From the NCBI GenBank assembly GCA_038212445.1, contig JBBQUM010000030.1:1-64000 (forward strand): DNA of 64,000 nt. The letters are read 5' to 3'. Positions 55,312-64,000 of this stretch are shown here, in pieces. A model generated the notes under the pieces. The model was not told the origin of the DNA. It did not search any database and saw only the letters and a list, made by a program, of their open reading frames with translations. This DNA comes from TMP-7 sp038212445. Its GTDB lineage: Bacteria > Acidobacteriota > Terriglobia > Bryobacterales > Bryobacteraceae. A program made the translations under genes and the position numbers. Position 1 is the stretch's first letter, and every line of letters starts with the position of its first letter.

Positions 55312-58008
55312 ATGTTTGGACGCCGCAAGGATTCAGATTTTCAAGCCGAAATCGAATCGCATATTCGTTTGGAAACGGACCGCCTGATCGCCGACGGCAT
55401 GCTGCCTTCCGACGCTCGCAACGCCGCCCGGCGCATGTTCGGCAACGCAACCGCAGCGACCGAACGGTTTCACGACTCGACGCGCTTTGCATTGTTCGAG
55501 CAACTCCGCCAGGACCTCTCGTATGGATTGCGTAATCTACGAAAGACTCCAGGTTTCACGTTTGTTGCAGTCCTATCGCTCGCGCTGGGCATTGGCGTGA
55601 ACCTCGCTGCCTTTGGACTGCTCGATGCACTGCTTATTCGCCACCTGCCCATCCGCAATCCTGAGCAACTGCGAATTGTCCGATGGGTTCAGACGGATCA
55701 CGTTCCGGTTCGTTCGCAGAGCGGTTACAGCGAGGACGAGGAGGGGACCGGCGCGCGCGTGAGTTCTTCATTCTCGTACCCGATTTATCGGATGTTCAGC
55801 GAACAGGTGAGGCAACTTTCTGATGTTATTGGATTCGCCGATGAAGAGCTAACACTCACATCCAATGGGCAAAGCGAATTCGCCAACGGCCAGTTCGTAT
55901 CCGGAAACTACTTCACGGGACTTGGGGCCAACGCGCTTCTCGGGCGCACTCTGGTGCCTGATGACGACAAACCGGACAAGCCACTGGCCGTGGTAATCAC
56001 CTACAAGATGTGGGAGCGGCGTTTCGGTCTGGATCCATCGGTTCTTGGTCGTGAGGTGACGATCAACAAGACCCGCGCGGCAATCATCGGGGTGATGCCG
56101 CGCCAATTCCAGGGATTGGTTCCGGGCCGGGGCACGGTGGATGTCTTCGTTCCGTTTTCGATGCTCGCCGTGGATCCAACGCCCTGGTATAGCCTTTCGC
56201 AGCAGGACAACTGGTGGGTGCAGGTATTCGCACGCGTTCCACCGGGAGTGTCGGACGTTGCGGCAAGCGATGCGTTGCACACCACACTCGCCCACGTCAT
56301 CGCAAGTTATGCGGGCAGCACCGCCGGCGCTGTAGTCCCACGCCTGAGTCTCGCGCCGGGTGCGCGCGGTGTTGGACTGCTTCGCCGGAGCTTCGAGCGG
56401 CCTATGCTCGTACTTACGGGCGCCGTCGGCATCGTGATGTTGATCGCATGCGTGAACCTTGCAAATCTGCTGCTGGCCCGTTCGGCGGCCCGCCAGCGTG
56501 AACTAGCCGTGCGCCTGTCGGTGGGCGCAAGTCGTGCGCGTTTGGTACGGCAGCTCTTAACGGAAAGCCTGTTGCTTTCGGCCTTGGGTACGGCACTCGG
56601 GATCTTTGTCTCGAGCCCGGTACGGGCTTTCATCTTGAGACAGATTGGTGGGATGAACGCCTTGAGTCTCGACGTTCGGACCGACTATCGCTCGCTCGCA
56701 TTCGCCGCTTCGCTCGCCATCGTCACAGGCTTGTTGTTCGGAATTCTGCCCGCCCTCCGTGCCACCCGTCTCGACCTCACTCCCACCCTGAAGCCGAGCG
56801 GGGCCGCATCGTGGCGTGGGCCCGCGCATACGACGTCCACCCAGATTCTCATTGCCGCGCAGGTGGCCCTTTCGCTCGTCCTGTTGGTTGGCGCAGGTCT
56901 ATTTCTGCGGACGCTGTACAACCTGAACGCGATTGACCTCGGCTTTCAGGCGGAGAGCATTCTGACATTCAAGACGGACCCCAGCCGCTCAGGTCATAAG
57001 GAGGCGGATCTGGTGGCTCTCTACAGCCGGCTGCAGGACAAGCTAGCAACCATACCCGGTGTACTCGCGGTAGGCTCGTCGCACTTGGGGCTGCTGGTGG
57101 GGCACACGTCGAACGACAATTTCTTCGTCCCCGGAACCCCGCCGAACGATCGCCGTCAGATGAACATTCTGCGGTGTTCAAACACATTCTTGTCGGCCAT
57201 GAGAATCCCCATCATTCGCGGCCGTGATCTCGCCCCGGGTGATTCCGCAAACGCCGCGCTGGTAGCGGTGGTAAACGAGAAATTGGCGAAAGAGTACTTT
57301 CCGAATCAGGATCCGGTTGGACAGTCTTTCTATTTGGGCGGCCGGCCGGCTGCCGGCGACCGGCCAATCCAAATCGTCGGCGTATCAAAGGACGCCCACT
57401 ACAGCGGCGTACGCGAAGAGATACCGGCAATAGGCTACTTTCCGCACGCGCAATGGCAGAAGAACCTGGGTGGCGTAACGTTCATCCTAAGAACCGCCGT
57501 CCCCCCCGCATCCATCAGCAGCGCCGTACGACGCGCGGCGGCCGAAGTGGATCCCGCGATTCCGGTGGCGCAACTCGCGACACAGGTGGAGCGCGCCACC
57601 GAATCGATTGGCCGGGAGCGACTGTTCGCCGGCATCGTAACCGGTGTGGGCGTGCTCGCGCTGCTGCTTGCTGCCATCGGACTCTACGGCGTGATGGCGT
57701 TCACGGTGACGCGGCGTACCGCGGAAATCGGCATCCGTCTCGCTCTTGGAGCACGACGGACCGCCGTTGTCTGGCTGGTGGTGCGTAATGCGCTTGCGAC
57801 GGTCCTGGTGGGTGTGGTCGTCGGCGTGCCCGTCGCTTACGCGCTGACCAATGTCACCACCAAGCTGCTGTACGGAGTGAAGCCGGATGACCCGTTCAAC
57901 TTCGTCGCCGCTGTCGCGATTCTCGGTGCAATCGCAGCCTTCTCTGCCTGGCTGCCGGCACGCCGAGCGGCGCGCATCGATCCCAATATCGCGTTGCGCT
58001 GCGATTGA
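55312..58008 (+). CDS. ADOP permease 2
   Basis: 898 residues with the same plan as ADOP 1: prefix (Phe-Gln-Ala-Glu-Ile-Glu-Ser-His-Ile, about 8-16), first FtsX unit from about 80 (Leu-Ala-Leu-Gly-Ile-Gly-Val-Asn), central helices near 360-480 with Ala-Val-Arg-Leu-Ser-Val-Gly-Ala, and a second unit ending Asn-Ile-Ala-Leu-Arg-Cys-Asp. In the second unit Ile-Gly-Ile-Arg-Leu-Ala-Leu-Gly-Ala-Arg is the FtsX tail motif. No ATPase gene is nearby. Convergent with ADOP 3, with 57 bases between them. Confidence 0.92.
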   Translation: MFGRRKDSDFQAEIESHIRLETDRLIADGMLPSDARNAARRMFGNATAATERFHDSTRFALFEQLRQDLSYGLRNLRKTPGFTFVAVLSLALGIGVNLAAFGLLDALLIRHLPIRNPEQLRIVRWVQTDHVPVRSQSGYSEDEEGTGARVSSSFSYPIYRMFSEQVRQLSDVIGFADEELTLTSNGQSEFANGQFVSGNYFTGLGANALLGRTLVPDDDKPDKPLAVVITYKMWERRFGLDPSVLGREVTINKTRAAIIGVMPRQFQGLVPGRGTVDVFVPFSMLAVDPTPWYSLSQQDNWWVQVFARVPPGVSDVAASDALHTTLAHVIASYAGSTAGAVVPRLSLAPGARGVGLLRRSFERPMLVLTGAVGIVMLIACVNLANLLLARSAARQRELAVRLSVGASRARLVRQLLTESLLLSALGTALGIFVSSPVRAFILRQIGGMNALSLDVRTDYRSLAFAASLAIVTGLLFGILPALRATRLDLTPTLKPSGAASWRGPAHTTSTQILIAAQVALSLVLLVGAGLFLRTLYNLNAIDLGFQAESILTFKTDPSRSGHKEADLVALYSRLQDKLATIPGVLAVGSSHLGLLVGHTSNDNFFVPGTPPNDRRQMNILRCSNTFLSAMRIPIIRGRDLAPGDSANAALVAVVNEKLAKEYFPNQDPVGQSFYLGGRPAAGDRPIQIVGVSKDAHYSGVREEIPAIGYFPHAQWQKNLGGVTFILRTAVPPASISSAVRRAAAEVDPAIPVAQLATQVERATESIGRERLFAGIVTGVGVLALLLAAIGLYGVMAFTVTRRTAEIGIRLALGARRTAVVWLVVRNALATVLVGVVVGVPVAYALTNVTTKLLYGVKPDDPFNFVAAVAILGAIAAFSAWLPARRAARIDPNIALRCD

Positions 58009-58065
58009 CTGGATTGGCGGACGGACAAGCTACGGCGCACGCATCTTTCATCTACCCCGCTTCGC

Positions 58066-60723
58066 TTAGTCGCAACGAAGTGCGGTCATCGGATCGAGGC
58101 GCGATGCCCGGCGCGCTGGGATGTAGCTGGCAAGTCCGCCAATCAACACGAGCAGCAACAGTGTCGCCCCCAGCGTCAGCGGATCGTACGGCGTGAGCCC
58201 AAATAGGAGCGAACGTGCGGCGCGGACGGCAACAAGCGTCAGCACAATCCCTACGGCCAGTCCCGCGGCCACCATCTTCATCGCCTCCGACATCATCATC
58301 GAGATCACGCGCGGTCCGGTTGCGCCCAAGGCGATCCGCAGTCCCATCTCGTTTCTGCGCCGGTTGACGATATACGAGATGACGCCGTAAAGCCCAATCG
58401 TCGCGAGCAGGGCGGCCACCGCGCCGAAGAATCCTGAAAGCATCGCCATGATGCGCTCGCGCCGCATCCCTGCGCGAATCATGTCCTCCAACACTTCACC
58501 CTCCATCTCCACTTCAGGATGCGCGGCCGTGATCCGGCTCTTCACGGAATGGATGAGAGCGGCCGGAGCGATAGAGGAGTAGATCATGATCGCAGCCCAC
58601 GGACCCGGCGAGGGATATTGCGACGCTGGAGCATACGTCATCGGCGGAATACCATCGCGGAGGTCTCCGTAGCGAGTGTCTGGGATCACGCCGACAATCT
58701 CGTAGACGGTGGAAGGATAACCGGGCTCGGCGCCCGTCCGCATGGTGGTTCCGATGGGATTTCTATTGCCGATGAACGTGCGGACGAAAGTCTGATTCAC
58801 CAGTGCCACCCGGGGCGCCGCGGCGGTATCGGCGTCTGTTAAGCCGCGGCCCGTGATGACCGGGATGTTCATGGTCCCGAAATATTCAGGACTGACCCAG
58901 GTGAACTTGGACGAGCCTTCGGTGCTGCCCACGGTCACTCCATGCGTCCAACTCGAGCCCAGCAAGGGCACATTGGTGGTAGTTGCCGCCGATTGAACAC
59001 CAGGAATCTGCCGGACCTCGTCGAGCAGTTCCTTGGCAAAAGGAAGTAGTCGTTCTTTCGGCAGATGCGACTCCTGGAACCCGATGAACGCTACGGTGAT
59101 TTCCGCCCGCCGCATTCCCGGATTGAACGTCATCAGATTGCTGAAGCTGCGCGCGAACAGCAGCGCAACGGCCATCAATAGGAACGAAACCGCCACCTGC
59201 CCGGTGACCAACATCCGCTGGAGCGAAAAACGCTCGCGACCCGCCGTGAGGCCACGGCCCCCGTTTTTCATCGCGGTCACCGGTTCGGCACGGGTGGCGC
59301 GAATCGCTGGCAGCGCGGCGAATAGCAGGCAGGTGAGAACACCCGCGCCGGTCGCGAACAGGATCACCCGCCAATCGGTGGCCACAGGCAATGCGATGGT
59401 GTTGAACGCATCCGAGAAGGACCACAAAAGGAGCTTACTCAACCAGTGCGCAAGCGTCACTCCCACCGCGACTCCCAACCCGGCGAGCAGTGCGCCCTCC
59501 ACCACCATCTGTCGCAGCAGACGGCGTCGCGACGCGCCCAGCGCGAGCCTCACCGCAACTTCACGTTCGCGTGCGCTGGCCCGCGCCAGCATCAGGTTGG
59601 CGAGATTCGCGCAAGCCATGAGCAGGACGAGTCCGGTAATGCCAAGCAGCAACCGCAGCGGCGTGTCGAAGGCCTCCCGCAGAAAGCTCACGCCGGACGC
59701 AGCAGGATAGGCGGCAAGACGAAATTGCTTGTACTGCTCCACCGACTTGCTCGAATATCCTTCCGGCGCGGTAGCGGTGAACATTCCGGGACTAACACCG
59801 GCCAAATAACTGGACGCGCGATCGACAGTCCAGCCGGGGCGCAAGCGGCCGATGACGGATACAGTGAACACCTCGCGCCGGTACTCCTTTGGTTTGCAAA
59901 AAGGCCGCGCGATATCGAAAAACTCGCCTACCGCGACCCCGAAAAAGTCAGGCGGCGCTACACCCACAACTTCCTTGACGCCTCCGTCTACGTGCAGCTT
60001 GAGGCCCTTGATATCGCGGCCGCCAAACTCACGCCTCCAGTACTGATAACTCAGGACGGCAGTGGTGTCGGGACAGGCGCCCTGATCGTCGGCCGGCTCA
60101 ATGAGCCTTCCCCTCCAGGGCTTGACGCCGAGGACATTGAAAAACTCACCGCTCACGAATAAGCCATGGGCGCGCCGGGACTCTCCGCCCCGGCCCACCC
60201 GAAACTGGTCCGGCGACCAGGCAGCGACCCCGCTAAAAGGCTCGTGATTCTGACGGATCTCAAGCCAGAGCGGATGAGTCAACTGCCCGTAGGCGCCATT
60301 AATTACGCCGAACCCGCTCGTTCCGCCGGCAATCCGCAGGTCCGCCAGTTCGCCTGGACGCTCCACCGGTAGTTCGCGCAGCCTGACTGCGTCGATCAAC
60401 TCAAAGATGGCGGTATTCGCCCCGATTCCCAGGCCGAGGGAGACCACCGCCACCAGGGTGAAGCCTGGGTTCTTTCGCAATAGCCGGGCGGTCTGGCGCG
60501 CGTCCTGCCACAGGCTCTCAAGCCAACCTACAGTGTTCATCCGGTAGATCTCCTCTCGCACCAAAGCTGGATTGCCGAACTTGCGGCGGGCCGCCGTTTC
60601 AGCTTCAGCGCGCGGCAGGCCACGGTCGATATTCTCGGCCGTCTCGGCGCTTATGTGAAACTCGATCTCGCGGGCGCGCTCCGCGTCCCAACTCCGCCGC
60701 TTAAAGAATTTCGCCCATCCCAT
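58066..60723 (-). CDS. ADOP permease 3
   Basis: 885 residues. The prefix (about 1-75) carries Glu-Ile-Glu-Phe-His-Ile-Ser and Ala-Ala-Arg-Arg-Lys-Phe-Gly-Asn. The two FtsX units have Leu-Gly-Leu-Gly-Ile-Gly-Ala-Asn near 95 and Met-Gly-Leu-Arg-Ile-Ala-Leu-Gly-Ala near 800. The C-terminus (Pro-Met-Thr-Ala-Leu-Arg-Cys-Asp) matches that of ADOP 2, but the body is clearly diverged, so this is an older copy. It is paired with its own PadR gene four bases upstream. Confidence 0.92.
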   Translation of the reverse strand: MGWAKFFKRRSWDAERAREIEFHISAETAENIDRGLPRAEAETAARRKFGNPALVREEIYRMNTVGWLESLWQDARQTARLLRKNPGFTLVAVVSLGLGIGANTAIFELIDAVRLRELPVERPGELADLRIAGGTSGFGVINGAYGQLTHPLWLEIRQNHEPFSGVAAWSPDQFRVGRGGESRRAHGLFVSGEFFNVLGVKPWRGRLIEPADDQGACPDTTAVLSYQYWRREFGGRDIKGLKLHVDGGVKEVVGVAPPDFFGVAVGEFFDIARPFCKPKEYRREVFTVSVIGRLRPGWTVDRASSYLAGVSPGMFTATAPEGYSSKSVEQYKQFRLAAYPAASGVSFLREAFDTPLRLLLGITGLVLLMACANLANLMLARASAREREVAVRLALGASRRRLLRQMVVEGALLAGLGVAVGVTLAHWLSKLLLWSFSDAFNTIALPVATDWRVILFATGAGVLTCLLFAALPAIRATRAEPVTAMKNGGRGLTAGRERFSLQRMLVTGQVAVSFLLMAVALLFARSFSNLMTFNPGMRRAEITVAFIGFQESHLPKERLLPFAKELLDEVRQIPGVQSAATTTNVPLLGSSWTHGVTVGSTEGSSKFTWVSPEYFGTMNIPVITGRGLTDADTAAAPRVALVNQTFVRTFIGNRNPIGTTMRTGAEPGYPSTVYEIVGVIPDTRYGDLRDGIPPMTYAPASQYPSPGPWAAIMIYSSIAPAALIHSVKSRITAAHPEVEMEGEVLEDMIRAGMRRERIMAMLSGFFGAVAALLATIGLYGVISYIVNRRRNEMGLRIALGATGPRVISMMMSEAMKMVAAGLAVGIVLTLVAVRAARSLLFGLTPYDPLTLGATLLLLVLIGGLASYIPARRASRLDPMTALRCD

Positions 60724-60727
60724 GGAT

Positions 60728-61072
60728 TCACTCCTCCACCGGACGCAGCACCCGGTTCACCGCCAGCACCACACGTTCCCATTTCGTCAGCTCGACATGC
60801 AGTTGCTTGCGGCCGGCGGGCGTTAAACGGTAGTAACGGGCCTTCCGGTTGTTCTCCGACGTTCCGGAGAATGATGCGATCCAACCGCGGTCCTCCAGGC
60901 GGTGGAGTGCGGGGTACAGTGATCCATGTTCCACCAGTAGAACTTCTTCTGATCGTCGCTCGATCACCTGGGTGATGGTGTGCCCGTGCGCAGGCCCAGG
61001 CGCGAGCGTCTGCAGGATCAACATGTCCAGCGTCCCTACGAGAATCTCGGTTTGCGTCTTGCGCTTTCCCAT
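60728..61072 (-). CDS. PadR-family repressor 3
   Basis: 114 residues from ATG 61070-61072; a longer frame to 61117 adds 15 residues without similarity. PadR winged helix: Val-Gly-Thr-Leu-Asp-Met-Leu-Ile-Leu-Gln near 11-20, His-Gly-Ser-Leu-Tyr-Pro-Ala-Leu-His-Arg-Leu, wing Asn-Arg-Lys-Ala-Arg-Tyr-Tyr. It should repress its own gene and ADOP 3. It diverges from the fucosidase gene at 61192, with a palindrome in the gap. Confidence 0.9.
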   Translation of the reverse strand: MGKRKTQTEILVGTLDMLILQTLAPGPAHGHTITQVIERRSEEVLLVEHGSLYPALHRLEDRGWIASFSGTSENNRKARYYRLTPAGRKQLHVELTKWERVVLAVNRVLRPVEE

Positions 61073-61091
61073 TGCTCTGTTTATCTTCCCA

Positions 61092-61104
61092 GTAGAAATT
61101 CTAC
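61092..61104. promoter_or_regulatory. 13-bp palindrome upstream of PadR 3
   Basis: GTAGAA-A-TTCTAC is a perfect odd palindrome located 20 bases before the PadR 3 start codon and about 90 bases before the fucosidase start. It differs from the ATGTC-type motif of the other pair, in line with the more diverged PadR. An operator is a reasonable guess. Confidence 0.45.
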
Positions 61105-61191
61105 CGGAGACTGTCAATGATTATACGGACCATACCGGAAACGGTTCCCAAAATACTTTTTTAGATCTATGCGTGATAGGTTTGTCGTTTC

Positions 61192-62631
61192 ATGAGACCG
61201 CTGGCCACCCTGCTTCTTCTAACGGCGACCCTGGCCGCCCAAACCCGATATGAACCCAACTGGACGTCGCTTGATGCGCGACCCACGCCTGCCTGGTTCA
61301 GTGATGCCCGCTTTGGCATCTTCATACACTGGGGCGTTTACTCCGTGCCTTCCTATGCCGTAGTGGGCAACTACTCGGAGTGGTATTGGAACTCATTGAC
61401 TAATGGCAAGAGTGGCCGCGACAATAAACCGAATTCTCTGGGAACCTGGTATTTTCATCGCAAGAACTACGGAGAGGATTTTCCCTACTTCAACTTTGCG
61501 CCGATGTTCCGAGCTGAGATGTTCGACGCCAACCACTGGGCCGATGTCTTTGCGAAATCGGGAGCGCGCTACGTGGTCTTAACCTCGAAGCATCACGACG
61601 GCTTCGCGCTCTGGCCCAGCGAGCAGGCCAGCAAAAGCTGGGGACGCGCCTGGAATGCCGTCGAAACCGGCCCCAAACGCGATTTACTGGGCGACCTCAC
61701 CACCGCCGTCCGGTCGCGGGGACTCAGAATGGGCTTCTACTATTCGCTCTACGAGTGGTACAACCCGCTTTGGCTGAAGGATCACAAGCGCTACGCCACC
61801 GAGCACATGCACCCGCAGTTCAAGGACGCCGTCACACGCTACAAGCCGTCCATCATCTTTTCCGACGGTGAGTGGGACATGCCGAGCGCCGACTGGAAGG
61901 CCCCCGAACTGCTGGCGTGGTTGTACAACGACTCCCCTGTGAAGGACGAAGTGGTGGTCAACGACCGCTGGGGAAAGGAGACGCGGCATAAGCACGGCGG
62001 CTACTACACCACCGAGTACACGGCCGGACTAGAGAACGTCGACAAGCCCTGGGAAGAGAATCGCGGGATGGGCTTTAGCTTCGGCTACAACCGCATGGAG
62101 AATCTCAAGGACTACCGGTCGGCACGCGAATTGGTCCTGATGCTGATCGACCTGGTGAGCCGCGGCGGCAACCTTCTGCTCGACATCGGGCCTACGGCCG
62201 ACGGCCGGATTCCGGTCGTCATGGAAGAGCGGCTTACCCAGATTGGCGAATGGCTGGGCGTAAATGGCGACGCCATATACGGAACGCATCCGTGGAAAAA
62301 GACCCGCCAGTGGAGCAGCGGCAAGCAACCCGAGTTCAAGGCATCCACCTTCATGACGCGATACGAAATTGACGACTACGTCAGCCATCCCAAACCCGGT
62401 CAAGCGACCATCGAAGCGTTTTTCACGGCTAAGGGCGAAACGCTCTACGCGATTATTCCCTCGCCCGGGCGCCACATCGTACTCAAGGATGTGCCGACCT
62501 CGAGCGAGACGAAGATCACCCTGCTTGGCGCAGGAGAGGTTCAATGGAAAGCCAGCGGATCCGACATCGAAATCGAGTTGCCCGACACCGCGCCAGCGCC
62601 CTACGCGAGCGTTCTCAAGATCGGCCGTTAA
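61192..62631 (+). CDS. Alpha-L-fucosidase (GH29)
   Basis: 479 residues with a signal peptide (about 1-17). GH29 enzymes release terminal L-fucose from glycans by a retaining mechanism. Family marks: Phe-Gly-Ile-Phe-Ile-His-Trp-Gly at 41-48, Lys-His-His-Asp-Gly-Phe at 133-138, the probable nucleophile Asp225 in Phe-Ser-Asp-Gly-Glu-Trp-Asp, and Asn-Leu-Leu-Leu-Asp-Ile-Gly-Pro near 330. A C-terminal beta domain completes it. Secretion points to scavenging of plant or microbial polysaccharides. Confidence 0.94.
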   Translation: MRPLATLLLLTATLAAQTRYEPNWTSLDARPTPAWFSDARFGIFIHWGVYSVPSYAVVGNYSEWYWNSLTNGKSGRDNKPNSLGTWYFHRKNYGEDFPYFNFAPMFRAEMFDANHWADVFAKSGARYVVLTSKHHDGFALWPSEQASKSWGRAWNAVETGPKRDLLGDLTTAVRSRGLRMGFYYSLYEWYNPLWLKDHKRYATEHMHPQFKDAVTRYKPSIIFSDGEWDMPSADWKAPELLAWLYNDSPVKDEVVVNDRWGKETRHKHGGYYTTEYTAGLENVDKPWEENRGMGFSFGYNRMENLKDYRSARELVLMLIDLVSRGGNLLLDIGPTADGRIPVVMEERLTQIGEWLGVNGDAIYGTHPWKKTRQWSSGKQPEFKASTFMTRYEIDDYVSHPKPGQATIEAFFTAKGETLYAIIPSPGRHIVLKDVPTSSETKITLLGAGEVQWKASGSDIEIELPDTAPAPYASVLKIGR

Positions 62632-64000
62632 TCGGTAGCCACCAGGCTTTTCCGGGCGTGCGCAGGACTCTCCATGCCGAGTCCTCCTATCTTCACCCAG
62701 GCGCGCAACACCTCCGCAACGCTCCAGGCTTGCGCGATGCATCCTCGAGGATAGTAGGGGGCCTCAGCGTCGAAGATCTCGGATATGGACCCCACGCAAG
62801 CCTCGTCGAGGTGAGGGACAAAGCCTTGCAGCGTCCGCAATGCCGTCTCATGTTCGTCGGGATGCACCTTCAGCAGGCAATCCACGTAAGGCCCGATTAA
62901 CCACGCCCAAACGGTCCCCTGATGGTAAGCGGCGTCTCGTGACCTGAGGTCGCCATCATACTTCGGCTTGTAATCAGGTTCGCCGGGTGCGAGCGAGCGC
63001 AGCCCCACAGGAGTCAGCAATTTCTCGGTGGCGACGTCGAGCACGGCCTTCCATTTGTCCTCGTCGAGAACCGGATGAGTAAGAGAGAACGACAGTAACT
63101 GGTTGGGCCGTAGTGCCGGATCGTCCCCGCCCTTCTCTGAATCCACGACGTCGTAGAGAAATCCCCGCGAAGAATTCCAGAAGCGGCGGTTGAACGACTC
63201 CCGGTTCCGGGCAGCGTGTTCGGCAATATAGGGCGCGGCGTCCCCGCGATTCTCTTCGATCAGCCAGCGCTCCAGCAACTTGAGCGCGTTGTACCAGAGC
63301 CCGTTGATCTCGACGGCCTTACCGCGGCGCGGCGTCACCACCCAGTCGCCCACCTTCGCGTCCATCCAGGTCAACTGATAGCCGTCGGCGCCTTGAGCCA
63401 GCAGGCCATCATTGGGATCGACGTGTATGCCGAAGCGCGTCCCCCGCAAATGACACTCGACGATGCCCAGCAATTTGGGCAGCACACGACGCAGGAAGGC
63501 TCGATCGTCGGTGTAGGAGAGGTATCGTTCGATCGCTTGAAAGAACCAGAGCGTGGCGTCAGCAGTGTGATACAGCCCTTCGTTCTGACCTTCCGGGAAC
63601 AAATTCGGAATCAGCCCGTCGCGAATGTACTCCGCGAACGTCCGGAGAATGTACGCGGCCTCCACATGACGCCCGGTGGCCAGCGTCAGCCCTTCAAGGC
63701 TGATCATGGTATCGCGGCCCCAGTCGGTGAACCAGTGATAACCGGCAATGACACTGCGTATTTCGTCGCCAGCTGCTCGCGCGCGCACAGCATCCCGAAC
63801 GCGGCCGATGGGGGTGATCAGGAATTGATCCGACGCCAGCACCAGTTCCGCCGCCGGACCCGTCCGCGCCAGGGGATGAGCCTCTGCGAGCAAGCGTCCG
63901 CGACGGTCGTATTCCGCGTCCAGCACCTCGTCGAGCGGCATAGCGCGCATTACTTCCCAACTCTCCGCTGAAGCGGTGATGGTGGCGTCATGCCCCTTTG
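62628..64000 (-). CDS. Amylo-alpha-1,6-glucosidase (glycogen debranching), partial at right edge
   Basis: The frame enters the window open at 64000 and runs to a stop at 62628, so at least 457 residues are seen; the Met at 63950 is internal. The (alpha/alpha)6 domain of GDE-type enzymes is clear: Leu-Ala-Ser-Asp-Gln-Phe-Leu-Ile, Ala-Gly-Tyr-His-Trp-Phe-Thr-Asp-Trp-Gly-Arg-Asp-Thr-Met, Trp-Met-Asp-Ala-Lys-Val-Gly, and near the end Tyr-His-Gln-Gly-Thr-Val-Trp-Ala-Trp. It hydrolyses alpha-1,6 branches in glycogen. The missing part should be the N-terminal sugar-binding domain. Its stop overlaps that of the fucosidase. Confidence 0.92.
   Translation of the reverse strand, partial: KGHDATITASAESWEVMRAMPLDEVLDAEYDRRGRLLAEAHPLARTGPAAELVLASDQFLITPIGRVRDAVRARAAGDEIRSVIAGYHWFTDWGRDTMISLEGLTLATGRHVEAAYILRTFAEYIRDGLIPNLFPEGQNEGLYHTADATLWFFQAIERYLSYTDDRAFLRRVLPKLLGIVECHLRGTRFGIHVDPNDGLLAQGADGYQLTWMDAKVGDWVVTPRRGKAVEINGLWYNALKLLERWLIEENRGDAAPYIAEHAARNRESFNRRFWNSSRGFLYDVVDSEKGGDDPALRPNQLLSFSLTHPVLDEDKWKAVLDVATEKLLTPVGLRSLAPGEPDYKPKYDGDLRSRDAAYHQGTVWAWLIGPYVDCLLKVHPDEHETALRTLQGFVPHLDEACVGSISEIFDAEAPYYPRGCIAQAWSVAEVLRAWVKIGGLGMESPAHARKSLVATD

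Noticed and set aside
58009..58065. Possible terminator between convergent ADOP 2 and ADOP 3
   Set aside because: I found no stem followed by a T-run in the 57 bases.

Overview
The window looks like chromosomal DNA from an Acidobacteriota member, most likely of the Solibacter/Bryobacter kind. I infer this from gene content alone: three large ADOP permeases (acidobacterial duplicated orphan permeases), each beside a PadR regulator; an alternative complex III cluster joined to a caa3 oxidase; an ECF sigma / anti-sigma / DUF3106 trio; DUF1080, GH29 and glycogen-debranching enzymes; and a PQQ dehydrogenase with its own heme c domain. Coding is dense on both strands, GC-rich, with frequent ATGA-type overlaps and TTG/GTG starts.

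Layout. 1-1840 is debris beside a tRNA-Pro: the start of an IS66-type accessory gene, the C-terminal end of an RHS/YD-repeat protein, and the last part of a TolB-like propeller. 1.9-6.4 kb holds a CapA-like phosphatase, three co-directional secreted-protein genes and thiD, followed by a frameshifted remnant. 6.8-10 kb holds a STAS protein and a compact cysM-mec-cysO-moeZ operon for cysteine synthesis on a thiocarboxylated carrier protein. 10-10.7 kb carries a HicAB module whose toxin gene is frameshifted. 10.9-13.6 kb is an ABC exporter whose permease is fused to an amidohydrolase-like domain lacking its metal ligands. 13.8-22.3 kb carries gmd, a YdeI protein, a PQQ dehydrogenase, a decayed DUF5597 fragment, a palindrome-rich gap, a P450 and the sigma trio. 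22.3-27.4 kb is a ParA-like ATPase plus a MacB-type four-gene export operon, and 27.5-30.2 kb is small housekeeping genes.

30.2-42.3 kb is the centre of the window: twelve tightly packed or overlapping genes on the minus strand encode ActA-F, a one-helix protein, SCO and cytochrome oxidase subunits II, I, III and IV. This is a complete quinol-to-oxygen chain. After a small sigma/YSC84 unit, 44-50.5 kb on the plus strand encodes CcmE, F, H, a CcmI-like protein, an unknown membrane-anchored protein, and CcmA, B, C, D. These are the heme-attachment factors needed by the c-type cytochromes next door. CcmE is of the cysteine type.

50.5-61.1 kb holds a mannonate-dehydratase-like enzyme and three ADOP/PadR modules. 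61.2-64 kb holds an alpha-L-fucosidase and a glycogen-debranching enzyme that runs off the right edge.

The most unusual items are the permease/pseudo-amidohydrolase fusion, the CysO-like carrier with two residues after its Gly-Gly, the Cys-type CcmE combined with an odd CcmH, and the thrice-repeated 16-bp motif between divergent padR genes. I found no CRISPR array, rRNA or intact transposon.
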